Shown here: positions 1 to 10,644 of the stretch, piece after piece
How positions within the stretch are numbered: position 1 is the first letter of the stretch
Layout: each line of letters starts with the position of its first letter
NCBI GenBank assembly: GCA_030323885.1
Contig: CM059187.1
Span: 126,895,525-126,959,524, forward strand
Length of the DNA: 64,000 bases
Direction: 5' to 3'
From: Branchipolynoe longqiensis
Lineage: Eukaryota; Annelida; Polychaeta; Phyllodocida; Polynoidae
Translations under genes and position numbers: made by a program
Notes under the pieces: generated by a model
Databases searched by the model: none
The model's input: only the letters and a program-made list of their open reading frames with translations
Told to the model about the DNA's origin: nothing

Positions 1-480
1 CATTTCCGGTGGAAAGCACAGACACAACACGCACAACACACCCACACAACACACACAACACACAAGCAAACGATTGGCCCGACGTTACTAAGCTATTAGT
101 ATTAGCGGCAATCTCTGACGAAAATAACCAAAACGCAATATATGTGCTCTACTCTGCCAATTCGGGCGCCAACGAGATTTCAGTTTGTGGATGGAGGAGA
201 CTACGTCGTAGACCTGGCGGGTTGCGCCTTACAGTCATACCTGCGGTAGTTTCCTTAAATTTGATGAATAGGTGTAGATTTGTTAGCAGCGTGCACATCA
301 GTCGCCTGCTTGGGTAGCTTTCGACACTAGACCGAGCGCTACGGGTGAGTGGAGCGTAAGACCATCAATCTGACAATTAAACAACAAAAAAGTGACGACA
401 AGCAAACAGCTTCATCTAAGTTTCAACAATTTTCCCCTATGCCTACTCTATTTTTCATTTGTTGAAGTATATGCCTACAA
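1..480. other. Unique non-coding sequence (upstream intron)
   Basis: Opens with a short CACA-rich stretch (about 25-70) and then has mixed composition with no repeat or exon that I recognise. The open frame at 9-317 has no recognisable protein content and begins in the CACA stretch. Confidence 0.4.
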
Positions 481-806
481 CCTTACCCACCCACACCTCC
501 ACCCGGATCACCACCTCCACCCCCACATCAACCCACTCCTCTACCCCAGCTCCACCCAGCTCTCCACTCCCACCTCCAGCCCCACTTCCACCCCCACTCC
601 TCCACCCACCTCTCCACCCACTCCTCCACCCCACCTCCACCCCCACTTCCACCCCATCTCCATCCACTCCTCCACCCTACCTCCATCCACTGCTCCAACC
701 CACCTCCACCCTCCACCCCCACTTCCACCCCCACCTCCTTCCACTGCTCCACCCCACCTCCACCCCCAACCCCCACCTCCACCCACTCCTCCGGCGTCCA
801 ACCTTC
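481..806. repeat. C-rich CCACCTCCA-type minisatellite
   Basis: Degenerate tandem units of CCACCTCCA, CCACTCCTC and CACCCC, almost free of G on this strand. The strand asymmetry leaves several frames open on both strands, so the Pro/His/Thr-rich and Gly/Trp/Val-rich frames here are repeat artefacts. Confidence 0.85.
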
Positions 807-883
807 CATGATGTGCGTAACACTAGTCTACTCTAGTCTTATATGCCTGTAGCTACCCTAGATTTGGGCCAGATATAAACCCA

Positions 884-1262
884 TGCATGGCTGAGGAGGG
901 GACTCGAGGGGCGGAGGCAGGGGAGCTGTTGGACAGGAATGGGAGAGGTGGGAGAGGAGAGGGAGGGGAGGATATAGGAGAGGATGGGTGGAGGGGAGGG
1001 GGGGGGTGGAAAGGGATTGGAGAGGAGAGTGGGGAAGGGGTGGGAGGGGAGAGGAAGGAGAGGGGTGGGAGGAGAGGGAGAGGAGAGGGAGGGGAGAGGG
1101 GAGAGAGGGAAGGGGTTGAAGGTGAGATGGGGGGGGGGGAAGCTTGGAGGTGGGAGGGAGAGAGATAGAAGGGACGGGAGTGGGAGGGTATGGGGGGAGG
1201 GGTGGGAAGGGAGAGGTGGTGGGGGGCGTGGGAGGGGGTGAGTCGGGGAAGGATGGGGGAGG
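884..1262. repeat. Homopurine GGGAGA-rich tract
   Basis: About 380 bp, more than 90% A/G on the + strand, built of GGGAGAGG and GGGTGGGA words. Such tracts can form intramolecular triplexes or G-quadruplexes (established for homopurine DNA). No coding content is credible. Confidence 0.85.
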
Positions 1263-1637
1263 GTTCAGTTCCGCTCCCTTGCATAATGCGTGTGGCTAAT
1301 TAGGGGGTGGAAACTCTCAATTGGCCCCGGAGGACCCCGGGTCCCCATGTTTCATTCACAGCTCCCTGCGTCCCCACTCGTCTAATCCGGGCCGGTGTCA
1401 ATGTACACCACGGGTGAATTGTTGACTAGCCCCGAGCGAAACCTTCCCGAAACCCTCCCGAGCCTCCCGTACTCCCACAAGACTTCTCCTCATACGTCGG
1501 TTGTTTGTCGGTGGGTGTGGTTGTGTGTGAGAGGGCGGGGGGCGGGGGGTCGCGATAGTATATCACCAAGGGATTAAAAGGAAAATCAATTGTAACGGTC
1601 CATATATTATACAGGTGTCATACATTTAATATGCATG

Positions 1638-1640
<3 letters not shown>
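1263..1640. other. Unique non-coding sequence
   Basis: Mixed-composition, CpG-containing sequence (for example around 1420-1470) between the purine tract and an AT-rich block. No gene is recognised; it includes a short G-rich GGCGGGGGGCGGGG run near 1537-1550. Confidence 0.35.
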
Positions 1641-1677
<37 letters not shown>

Positions 1678-2155
1678 TATAGCCACTATAGTTCAGCATG
1701 TCTGTTATCGAGATTTGACACATCTGTGAATTTTGCAGGCGTGCATGTATAGGTATATAAATATATACACATTTATATATATATACATATATCTATTTTC
1801 TTCTAACTATTTATATATATATATATATATATATGTATATCTCAATTTATATATCAATTTATATATAAATCTATACCTAAATTTAAATCAAAATTCATAT
1901 CTCAATTTATATCGATTTCAAATGTATATTTATATGTATATATATATTTATATCTCAATTTATATTTGTATCTATTTTTTATATCTATATATATTATATC
2001 CATATACATATTTAGATATTTAATTGGTTATATATTTGGATATTTATTTGGATATCTATGTGGATATTTATTTGGATATTTATTTGGACATTTGTTTGGA
2101 TATTCATCTGGATATTTATTGGGATACGTATTTGGATATGTATATAGATATGTAA
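1641..2155. repeat. AT-rich microsatellite and degenerate TATTTGGATA tandem repeat
   Basis: TA/TATG arrays at 1641-1680 and 1743-1835 are followed by degenerate 10-12 bp units such as TATTTGGATAT from about 2020 to 2150. Similar TATTTGGATATG words recur at 2740-2900. Confidence 0.8.
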
Positions 2156-2984
2156 AGTCGTCGGCTGGCAGCTGTCGTGGTGTAGGCAGGCTAATACTAG
2201 TAATAGGAAACCACTACAGGCAAGGATAAGAAAGGCAGGGTATAGCGTGAAAGTAAAGTAAGTGAGAGCTTGCACCCTCAGGTTTATTATTATATAGTGA
2301 TTTCTGGACTTGATATGGCATGTCACCTGACCATGCTCTCCAATGACCATCAAGCATTTCTAGGTCCACCAATCAACAGTAAGCATTCTAGTATCACCAT
2401 GACAACTGTGATCTACCCACCGCCACCATGCCTTGGCTGCTTTGGCCTCACCTGCCCTGTTGTGTCTGTGCGTGTGGTGATCCGTGACTAACAGTTGGGG
2501 GGTAGGGGGTTGTGAGTAGACCTCTTGGGCTCCTTCCACACTAACAGTAGTGCCCCTCTCACACTATCTATATAATACGCAATGACTATCTAATATAAGT
2601 AAAGGATCACCAGCAACACATAATATATTAATGCCACTGACCATATATATCATTTACCTTTATAGACCATTTGTAATCCCATATAGACCAGTTCACATTC
2701 CCCACCAATTTGTTCTATCGGAATATTTTACAGATAGTTATTTGGATATGTATTTGGATATGTATTTAGATCTTTATTTATACCTTTATTTAGGCATTTG
2801 TTAATACAGTTATTTCAACCTGGATTTAGGAATTTATTTACATATTTATTTCGATATGTATTTAGGTAATTATGTATGTATATCCATACACTTGCATACA
2901 TATATACCTCTGGATAGATATGCACCCTAGTTGCTAGTCCCCCTAATGCTGATCCAAGTCCCTATGCACCAAGCTCATCCCAGA
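2156..2984. other. AT-rich unique sequence with scattered TATTTAGG repeats
   Basis: No exon is recognised. The short-unit repeat of the preceding block reappears at about 2735-2900. The remainder has ordinary intronic composition. Confidence 0.35.
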
Positions 2985-3470
2985 GCGGTGCATTCTTCTG
3001 GTACCTCTTTTGAGTGCGCTCTGCAGGTGGACATCGGCACGCCTGCCGCTTTGTTCGGCGGGCCTGTGCTCTCGGGTAGACGGTTCGGGAGGCAGTGCGC
3101 CGGGGCAGGTCGGTAAGCCAGGCCGTCTTTAACTAAGGCACTAAGTGACAGCCACACCGTCAAACTCACGTCTGCGCCCCGCCGCCCACCCGGGTCTCCA
3201 CTCCCGGCGACACGGCCTCCACTCGTCTGGAGAAAGGCACTGGAGCCGGCCCCGTGTGAATCTCGGCCCGCCCCTGTCAGTAGTGAGGCTAATCCCAGCC
3301 GATGGACATTGAAAGATGAGCAGCTCGCGCTTAAATTATTTATTAGCACCTGTAATAGAACTGGGGATTCGCGTCGCTCAATTTCTCTCTTGTGGCGGGA
3401 GGCGGCACCACCATCGCCATTGAGGCTTCCTAATGACGGCAATCAGGGACGTAGAAGTGGGGGTTGGGGG
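2985..3470. promoter_or_regulatory. Non-repetitive GC-rich island, candidate enhancer
   Basis: About 480 bp of CpG-rich, non-repetitive sequence ending in a TTAAATTATTTATTAGC segment and a CCATTGAGGC/CCTAATGACG segment near 3415-3440. Islands like this stand out from the repeat-rich intron. The regulatory role is inferred only from composition, homeodomain-type TAAT words and location in an AP-2 intron. Confidence 0.3.
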
Positions 3471-3670
3471 TTGGGGGTTTGGTGTGGGTGCAGTGGTGGG
3501 CGTTGGATGAGGGTGGTGGTGTGCGTGTGTGGGGTGTCAAGGCGGGTGACACCGAGTGTACTACTACTATCGGTACTACTACTACTGAGCTGCTCCCATG
3601 TAGTCAATGAGTGGCTAATAACACAACCTGCTCGCAGTATACTAACCACAGAGCCGCGCCTCTCTATGCG

Positions 3671-3960
3671 ACATGGAGGGGGAGGGGGGAGGGGCAGGGG
3701 GAGGAGAGGGAGAGAGGGAAGGAGAGGGACATTGGGTATGGGGAGGGGGAAAGGGTGGGGGGGGGGAGGGGGAGAGGGGAGAGGGATGGAGAGGAGAGGA
3801 CAGGGCAGCGGAGGGAAGAGGAAGGGAGCGAGGGGAAGGAATGTGGAGAGCGGAAGAAGGGGAGTGGGAGGGGTATAGAGGGGGGGGGGAGGAGTGGGAG
3901 TGGGGGGGGGGAGTGGGGGGGGGGGGTAGGAAGTGTTCGGGAATTGAAGTGGAAGGTGAG
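3671..3960. repeat. Homopurine GGGGAGAGG tract
   Basis: About 290 bp of near-pure A/G on the + strand with G runs of up to 10. It is stop-poor on both strands, which explains several Gly/Arg/Glu or Pro/Ser/Leu frames here. Confidence 0.85.
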
Positions 3961-4034
3961 GGGGCAGTGTTTGTGAGGGACGGTGGTCACGGAACCGTTC
4001 ACCGACGGCGCCCGCTGAGTGAGACTGAGGGTTT

Positions 4035-4055
4035 GGGGGGGGGGGGGGGGGGGGG
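4035..4055. repeat. G homopolymer, 21 bp
   Basis: Twenty-one uninterrupted G between a CACGGAACCG-containing segment and a CGGTACGGTAC duplication. Confidence 0.9.
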
Positions 4056-4431
4056 ACACGACTGGAGGTACGGTACGGTACACACGTGTGTCCGGTGTGT
4101 AGGAGTGTAGGGGTGATGGCGGAGGGGAGGAGGGGGGGGGGGTCAGCGAGGTTACCTTGTTACAGGAGTAGAAGCCGGAGATTTATGGCCGCAACGTGGG
4201 CATTTGTGGAATTCAATTAGGGACACTAGTCTATGTCGCCACGAGTACACCGCACTCAAACTCAACTCAGCCCCACTGAACACTGCAGTGAACTCAACAA
4301 CATATCACTTGCGGCTACTCGCCATTGTCTCGTTTCTTATGAACAGAGAATGCAGTAAAGCATCATTTCAGAGTTGTTGTTCGGGGTGTGGGGTGGTTGG
4401 TGGGGTGGGAGTGGGTAAAGAAGGTGGGACT
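4056..4431. other. Unique sequence between G runs
   Basis: Contains GGTACGGTACGGTAC near 4067-4081 and unremarkable sequence from 4150 to 4380. No coding signal is recognised. Confidence 0.3.
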
Positions 4432-4451
4432 GGGGGGGGGGGGGGGGGGGG
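4432..4451. repeat. G homopolymer, 20 bp
   Basis: Twenty uninterrupted G after a GGGGTGTGGGGTGG stretch. Confidence 0.9.
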
Positions 4452-4475
4452 TAAAGAAGAGACGGATGGTCCCTC

Positions 4476-4850
4476 CTGACGCTCCCACTTGATGCCTCTC
4501 GCCGTTAGTGCGGCTGAAGCACCGGGGAAGCGGCATCGGCCTCCACCTCCTCGCCGTTATCTAAAGTAGCGGCAGCGGAGCCCGGGTGTAAAAGTGGCAT
4601 TAGGCGGTGCGCCGCCACTCTGACCCCTTACCCCGGCGCACAGATACAAATCTGGGCACCGATTACTAGGGCCTACCACCGTCAGCCTCCAGCCTCCTCT
4701 CCGACTGGCGAGAGTGGCTCCCACCGCCGGGAGGAGTCAGCGATGATGAAAAATGCCCCAATTCGATTTGTGTCAACTGGCTGTGGCGCCTCCCTTGCCC
4801 GCCCTTTTATTAGGGATGGCCCCGAATCGGTTACACGAGGGCAGAGGGGG
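4476..4850. promoter_or_regulatory. Non-repetitive GC-rich island, candidate enhancer
   Basis: A CpG-rich unique segment with CGCCGTTATCTAAAG (GATA-type TTATCT) near 4550 and CCTTTTATTAGGG near 4803. Function is inferred from context only. Confidence 0.27.
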
Positions 4851-5240
4851 ATTGGGATGGGGGTTGCGGGGTTGGAGGGGGGGGGGGGACTGGTGGTGGT
4901 GAAGCAGGAGCAAGGGCAGGAGTGGGGGGGGGGGGTGACACGGGGAGGGGGGGGGCTTTCAGATTCGTCCAGGGACAGACTTCATGCTCCATACTCACTC
5001 CATCTTCCAATAACGTCGCTGGTTGCTAACGGCCATTTAGAGTTCTGTGTGCGCGCGTGTGTGTGTGTGGTGGTATACGTGGAGGTGGAGGTGGTAAGGG
5101 TAGTACTAGTACTAGTAGCGACGGATGCGCTTGCGATTGTCATTTGGAGAGATGGGGAGTTCGGGTGATGGGGGTTTCAAGGTAAGGATGATGGGTGGGT
5201 GGAGCGGCTAGAGGGGTAAATCGGTCTCGAAGGGAATCAC
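4851..5240. other. G-run-rich intronic sequence
   Basis: Short G homopolymers (4878-4888, 4926-4936, 4946-4955) interspersed with unique sequence, plus a GTGTGTGT tract near 5050 and an AGTACTAGTACTAGTA tract near 5102. No gene is recognised. Confidence 0.35.
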
Positions 5241-5587
5241 TTGCACAATCACCGCCAAAGATTCGCAAGGAATTCGAGTCTGTTTCTCTCAATTCCAGCG
5301 GAAGGAAGCATTGAGTGGTGGCGTGCGCAATGCACTCTTTTGGGCTGTTGCGTCGAAGGGGTTGGTGTGTTTATATGTATTGGTGGGGGAGGGGAGGGGG
5401 TGTAAGGTAGGTGGCGGAGATGAGCTTGGACGTGGGCGGGAGTGAAATTGAAGCTTCTTGTTCGGTCTGCTGATGGGGAGCGAAGAGGGATTTTACTGGG
5501 GGGGGGGGACAAGATACATTGTGTGGGGTGGGGGGTGGGGGGATGGGGAATGGGCTATCTGCAGCCGTCCAATATAGCTTCAGACAC
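5241..5587. other. Unique intronic sequence
   Basis: Mixed sequence with short G runs (5501-5508, 5525-5541). No exon or repeat family is recognised. Confidence 0.3.
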
Positions 5588-5700
5588 CGGACCCACACCC
5601 ACACCCACACCCACACCCACACCCACCCCCACACCCACACCCACACACACACCCACACCCACACCCACACCCACACCCACATCCACACCCACATGCACCT
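5588..5700. repeat. (CCCACA)n microsatellite
   Basis: A nearly pure array of the hexamer ACCCAC. It has no stops on either strand, so the Thr/Pro, His/Thr and Val/Trp or Gly/Cys frames here are artefacts. Confidence 0.9.
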
Positions 5701-6115
5701 CCACCACTGCCATCCGACCGCCGCTTCATTTTAAAAGGTCCAGTCGAACCTAACAAAGAAGTCACCCTGACACCATCTACATCTGCCCTAGCTGACGGTG
5801 CTGCATACAATAACCAAACAAACAAACCCACACTCTACCCCACCCCACCCACCCCACCACAACAAAAAAATAATAATAAGAGAGGACGGGGGAGGGGGGG
5901 GGGTCTTCGCTGATAAAACACAAAAGTGGCTTTCTGATGCTGATAATGCAGAGGTAATGCAGAGATAATGCGAATCATGAATATCAGCGATAACAGAGGC
6001 ACCATGTCTAACGGTCCAGGTAATAATTGGTGGCTGGAAAGTGTGACCGGGCGGGTGTGCCCCACGTGTCTCCACATGACCCCCCCCCCTCCCCCGCCCC
6101 TCCCCCACTGTACAA
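5701..6115. other. Unique intronic sequence
   Basis: Contains an ACCCCACCCC run (5836-5862) and three near-repeats of GATAATGC (5941-5970). No gene is recognised. Confidence 0.3.
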
Positions 6116-6119
6116 ACTG

Positions 6120-6600
6120 CGTGCTATTTCCACCCCGCGCTTTGTCAGGCCCTAATAGACCCTCAGAGCGCCCGGGAGGCCCCCGCCACTCATTCGGTTA
6201 CATCACTTGGCTGATCTAGGCCCTTTTGAGGCCCGATGCGCGATAGATTAAGTCTCGATCTGTTTGCTGGCAATTAGGGTGCTCACCTCACCAACCCTTG
6301 GCTGCTGTTTGTGGCAGCCACCGCCGGAAAGCCTGTTAACAATGGCACCCCCTCCGCGCCGCTTTGAAGGCCGCTCCGAATACAAAAGCAACAGACACCA
6401 ACAGACTAGACTTTCCATTGCAAACAGGCCCCCCTCTGCGCGCCCTGCGCCCCGCGCCCGGGCTGCAGACGCGGCTCGATATAGCCCCGGCTTCCCCGAG
6501 CCTCGGCCCGGGAACAGCCACGTGCGGCATAGAATATACCGCGAGGACACGGCGACGAGGGCCATTATCAGATGAGATGTGTATCCTCGCTTAAAACAAC
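6120..6600. promoter_or_regulatory. Non-repetitive island, candidate enhancer
   Basis: About 480 bp of unique, CpG-containing DNA with forkhead- and homeodomain-like words (CTGTTTGCTGGCAATTAGG, 6259-6277) and a GC-rich core near 6425-6520. Three overlapping frames are open here, but none shows protein-like content. Regulatory function is inferred. Confidence 0.3.
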
Positions 6601-6789
6601 ACCACAAGATGGCTGCTCACCAGTCTCTTTTGGTGCGGGTTATAACTTATATATGTTTAATGTGGATAGCTTCATTCGATATGAGCTATGTTTTCCCTGT
6701 GTCCAAATCGCATACCATACATATTTCCTATGTCATTCTATATACGTATCTACATATATATATATATATGCTGTATAAGAATTATACAA
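6601..6789. other. AT-leaning unique sequence with short (TA)n
   Basis: Ends in TATATATATATGCTGTATAAGAA. The CTGTATAAGAATTATACAAG segment at 6770-6789 recurs at 16310-16329 and is itself close to a palindrome. Confidence 0.4.
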
Positions 6790-6974
6790 GTGTCATGGGG
6801 GTGATTAAAATGGGAAATATTGTGCCTAGAGCGGGACTTGAACCCACATCTCTTTGCATTCCGGGCCAGTGTGCTAACCATTACACCACCTAGGCTCCCT
6901 GATATCAACACACTACCCACGCCTACCTGTCTATGTGGTTACTTGCCTGAGAGGTCAGTGCAGACCACTACACT
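6790..6974 (-). mobile_element. tRNA-related dispersed repeat, copy 1
   Basis: A 185-bp unit repeated at 7110-7294 with about 95% identity. On the minus strand it contains a tRNA-shaped core (6824-6895) with pol III box A- and box B-like words, followed by an AT-rich tail resembling TATTTCCCATTTT. The 320-bp spacing and shared flanks suggest a tRNA-derived SINE or a local duplication. Confidence 0.6.
6824..6895 (-). pseudogene. tRNA-like sequence, probably SINE head or tRNA pseudogene
   Basis: On the minus strand a 72-nt tRNA outline is visible: GCCTAGG pairs with TCTAGGC (7-bp acceptor with one wobble), D arm GTG/CAC, T arm GTGGG-TTCAAGT-CCCGC, and box B GGTTCAAGTCC. The anticodon arm does not pair (CTGGC against GCAAA) and position 33 is not T, so I do not call a functional tRNA. 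The outline most resembles Gln/Glu-type tRNAs in the D-loop. Confidence 0.55.
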
Positions 6975-7109
6975 CGTCCCCCTGGAATTGTAAGTCTTTT
7001 AATGCTTACAATTACATACATACAGGCAATGCACTAACACATACATACACAGGGTAGGTTCAACAACCATACAGCACGTAGCTTGTATAGGATCCTGGTC
7101 ATGGCACCA

Positions 7110-7294
7110 GTGTCATGGGGGTGATGAAAATGGGAAATATTGTGCCTAGAGCGGGACTTGAACCCACATCTCTTTGCATTCCGGGCGAGTGTGCTAACCA
7201 TTACACCACCTAGGCTCCCTGATATTAACACACTACCCACACCTACCTGTCTATGTGGTTACTTGCCTGAGAGGTCAGTGCAGACCACTACACT
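7110..7294 (-). mobile_element. tRNA-related dispersed repeat, copy 2
   Basis: Second copy of the 185-bp unit at 6790-6974, exactly 320 bp downstream, including both the tRNA-like core and the flank TGAGAGGTCAGTGCAGACC. Confidence 0.6.
7144..7215 (-). pseudogene. tRNA-like sequence, copy 2
   Basis: Same 72-nt outline as 6824-6895 with one visible change in the anticodon stem (CTCGC instead of CTGGC). The acceptor and T arms pair and the anticodon stem is broken. Confidence 0.55.
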
Positions 7295-8017
7295 AGTATA
7301 ATATCCGGAATATCCCTCACGCTCCCCAACACTCCCCCAGTCATCTACTGCTGGAGCCGTGACTGGTCATCTGCTGGCATATACATGACAAATGATTTAA
7401 ATGACAACGTACCATTTAATACTTTATTTATAATACTACATGGCAACAGACAATACATTTTTATATCAAGTAGAGGGGGATTTCAACAAGTCATTACCGC
7501 TAGGATAACTACTGGTCTGGGGAAAAAATGGAGCCTGATATTTGTGCTAGAGAGAGTGAGATTCTTTAATATTAGACTAATTATATGCAACATAGCTTTT
7601 GTGTTGGGGGCCTTAAAAATCTAGGTTTCCCTAATTTGGAAGCGTGCACAAATATGGGTGAAAATATGAATTTTTAAAACCTCATAATTTCGGAACTTTT
7701 CAAGAGATCTATATACATTTTATATCATTGGAATCGGAGTTAAATGATCTATATACCTATATGATTTTAAACACTGAAACATCAAAATAAAAAATCACTT
7801 TGGGGTACCTTGTATAATACTAATACTATTAATATTACTATTACTGATACCACAGTGTCGCAACAAGAACTGACGCGCACTCTTTCCCGGCCCAGACTAT
7901 GACTGATAATTCCACTCACGATGTTCGCAACACGAAACCGAACACTGCAACGGTACAAAGGGGCTATTGTTCCATTCCCCACCGAGCTAGTGACAGTGAG
8001 CTGGTCCCAAAATTGGC
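7295..8017. other. AT-rich unique sequence
   Basis: No exon is recognised. The segment near 7305-7330 (GGAATATCCCTCACGC) resembles 16341-16356, suggesting that this and 16306-16360 derive from the same dispersed repeat. Confidence 0.35.
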
Positions 8018-8345
8018 TTTTTTTTGTCTTTTTTTTTTGGTCCATTAGTTGTTTAAGCAGGGGAAATTTCAGTCATAGACGACTGGTCTTCCTCATTCCA
8101 CTGCTGGTCGATAGAAAGCCTGAGCCTACACTTTTACCTACCCAAGGGACTTTTAACCTCCCACACCATATAGACATGGTATGAGAGCAACCAGCCTTTG
8201 ATGATGCTGTAAGTTATACACAGCGGTGGAAATCCAAATTGGCAGAGCTGGGGGCAGGGGAATTGAACCGCCGACCCTCAGATTAGGAGTCTGACCTAGA
8301 AAAAAGTCAGACACTCTAACCACTCCGCTACAGAGAACGCCACGT
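8018..8345 (-). mobile_element. SINE-B, near full length
   Basis: On the minus strand it starts with a tRNA-related head carrying box A (TAGCGGAGTGG) and an exact box B (GGTTCAATTCC). The body (CAGCGGTGGAAATCCAAATT) and an A-rich tail follow. It matches 63570-63897 over the full length, and its tail matches 59356-59418. The head has an extra CTGACTTTTTTCTAGGTC segment before CAGACTCCTAATCTG, so it is not a functional tRNA. Confidence 0.85.
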
Positions 8346-8730
8346 GGCATTATGTGAGTATGTTAGGTTTTTTCTTCTCAGCTCAATGAGAGGGGATCTT
8401 TGGGGAGATAGCGCCATGTGTATATATATATACCTACATATATACAACGTATATGCAGATGTAAGCGAATACGCACGGTGCTTCCCCCGGTGGCTCTGCC
8501 TGGAACTAGACTAGTTCTCTCCTCTGCCACCAGGGGTATTCAGCATATATATACAAATTGTGCTATAGCAGCCATCTTAATTGCGCTCAGCCACTGCTAT
8601 GACCCTGTCTTCGATCAACAAATTCTTTTTTATTTATATATATATATATATATATATACACAAACATATATATTGGTCAGGAAATGACAGCTGTGTGTTG
8701 TGAAGCGTAAAAGGGCGTTGTTACCTTTCG
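8346..8730. other. Unique sequence with TA microsatellites
   Basis: TATATA tracts at 8418-8433 and 8634-8658 flank a unique segment. No exon is recognised. Confidence 0.35.
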
Positions 8731-9020
8731 CTCGACGTGGCCAATTCGGTAAGAGCGCAGGCGACCTGTGCAGAAGGTAAGGAGTTCGAACCATAGCCCA
8801 ATCAAACCAATGGTTTACAAAATTGATACCGAGTCTGGCGCTCGAAATTAGTAGTATATGGCAAGGATTGGTTAGCTCAGTGTCAGGACAATGTGACTCA
8901 GTTGGAATGTCGGTCATGGGGCCAGCGACCTGGTGAAGTTACCACATGAATACACAGTCACAAGTCGGTACCGCTCCTGATATGACCTTAGATGTTGCCA
9001 TGACGTCAAACCCAAAGAAA
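8731..9020 (+). mobile_element. SINE-A, diverged copy
   Basis: tRNA-like head (GACGTGGCCAATTCGGTAAG, GAGTTCGAAC), a body with TCAAACCAATGG and GGATTGGTTAGCTCAGTGTC, and the family tail TCCTGATATGACCTTAGATG. It is more diverged than the other copies; the tail reads GACGTCAAA instead of GACGTAAAA. Confidence 0.85.
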
Positions 9021-9158
9021 TAATGAAAGAAAGAAATAAACAAACAAGAAAACGAGCATGTGAGATATCTCATGTGAGATATCTCCGCGGTGTGTCAGCG
9101 AGGTGCCATCCTCGTACCTGTTCTGTGGACTCCATGCACACTTACATATATATGATTC
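9021..9158. other. Short unique sequence
   Basis: Contains a direct repeat of ATGTGAGATATCTC (9058-9071 and 9072-9085). Nothing else is recognised. Confidence 0.4.
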
Positions 9159-9645
9159 CCGGTGTGGTGGTTTCAGCGGGTTCCCGTGCTCAGAGGTGTC
9201 CCTCGCTTCTGCGCTGCTTCTGCGCATGCGCGGATTTCGCATCAACTCGGGTCACCTGAGCCACTTATTGGCGCATGCGCACAGCCTACAAACTCGGGTC
9301 GAATAATCGAATACGCTTCTCCGCGCTCGGGTGGACAATCTTTTTTTTTTTTTAATAACCGATAAAAATACAGCAAAATAGGATTTAAAGTATTTTATGA
9401 TGGCCCAGTTTACCTATATTTCCATTTAATTAATCTAAGTTATTCTTTTTTTGCACATGGCACGTGTATTTGTCGACTCCACTCGCCGTGTTCTATTTGA
9501 ATTTCTGACGACTCGGATGACCCGAGTCGCCCGGGTCGTGTTAATCGATTACGGCCCATTGATGCGAAAACTGCGCATGCGCAGAAGCAGCGCAGAAGCG
9601 AGGGACACCTCTGAGCACGGGAACCCGCTGAAACCACCACACCGG
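9159..9645. mobile_element. Non-autonomous DNA transposon, CCGGTGT ends
   Basis: Perfect terminal inverted repeats of about 75 bp begin CCGGTGTGGTGGTTTCAGC and run to a TTCTGCGCATGCGC segment on each side. The core contains inverted ACTCGGGTC/GACCCGAGT motifs and TCGATTA words shared with 22551-22953. ATGATT occurs on both sides (9152-9157 and 9649-9654), a possible target duplication. No transposase is encoded. Confidence 0.8.
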
Positions 9646-9733
9646 ACCATGATTAGCTGTCGATGCAAGGGGGTGCCGACCAGGTCGCTCCACTCACCCA
9701 CCCCATCCATCCCCCACACCACCTGGCCTAGGC
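9646..9733. other. Short spacer between two inverted-repeat elements
   Basis: Unique, C-rich; nothing is recognised. Confidence 0.3.
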
Positions 9734-10644
9734 CCGGTGTAGTAAGTTCAAAACACTACCCCACAAAAACACTACAGTAGTGTTTTCAACCTAGGTTCAA
9801 AACACTACAGTAGTGTTTTCAACTTAGTTGAAGGTAGGTTCAAAACACTACTGTGGCCACTCAAAACACTATCATTAAGTTCAAAACACTACCTTTAAGT
9901 TCAAAACAGTACTCTAAAAAAATGGGGTTGTTGTCGTTGGTTGCTGTTTTACGTCCTAGCAACATCTCAGGTCATATCAGGATGGGTACCGACTTATGAC
10001 AGTGCACACTCATGATGACTTTATAGTGCTGTCCCAATGGGAACTCGGGCTCATTTGCCCGATATTCAACTCTGTTGCACTATCCTGACACTGAGCTAAC
10101 CAGTCCTTGCCCTGTCCTAATAATGCCGAGTGCCAGCTAGGAAGCGACAAGTATAAATTTTAAAGTCATTGGTTTGACTCGACCGGGAATCGAACTCCCG
10201 ACCCCAACGCTCTACCGATTAGGCCTCCGCGCCGGTGGGGCAGAATGCAGTAGGGTGGGGCAGTATGCAGTAAGAGGGTTCATGATGCAGTAAGTGGGAC
10301 AGAATGCAGTAGGTTTCATTTTGCGGCACTACACCCCCCACTGCCATGTCATGACAGTGTTTTGAACTTGGGTAGTGTTTTGAACGTATGTAAGGGTAGT
10401 GTTTTGAACTTAACCGTAGTGTTATGAACTTAGGTCCAAAACACTACCATAGTGTTTGAACGTATGTAACTACGGTTAAGTGTTTTGAACTTAACCGTAG
10501 TGTTATGAACTTAGGTCCAAAACACTACCATAGTGTTTTGAACGTATGTAAGGGTAGTGTTTTGAACTTAACCGTAGTGTTATGAACTTAGGTCCAAAAC
10601 AGTAGTGTTTTGAACGCGGTAGTGTTTTGAACGTCGTACACCGG
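9734..10644. mobile_element. Foldback-type element with 13-mer arms
   Basis: Both ends read CCGGTGTA...GTTCAAAACACTACC in inverted orientation. The left arm (9745-9911) carries at least six copies of TTCAAAACACTAC. The right arm (10358-10636) carries about ten copies of the reverse complement, GTAGTGTTTTGAA. Between them lie a SINE-A copy and four GGGCAGAATGCAGTA-like units (10238-10316). No coding capacity. The class is uncertain; foldback-like is a description of structure. Confidence 0.75.
9926..10236 (-). mobile_element. SINE-A copy nested in the foldback element
   Basis: Minus-strand near-full copy: tail complement (TTTTACGTCCTAGCAACATC) at the left, body (CACTGAGCTAACCAGTCC), and tRNA-like head at the right with box B-like AGTTCGATTCC and the complement of GGCCTAATCGG. 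It interrupts the arm array, so it inserted after the arms formed. Confidence 0.9.

Noticed and set aside
6824..7215. Functional tRNA genes
   Set aside because: The anticodon stem does not pair and position 33 is not T in either copy.
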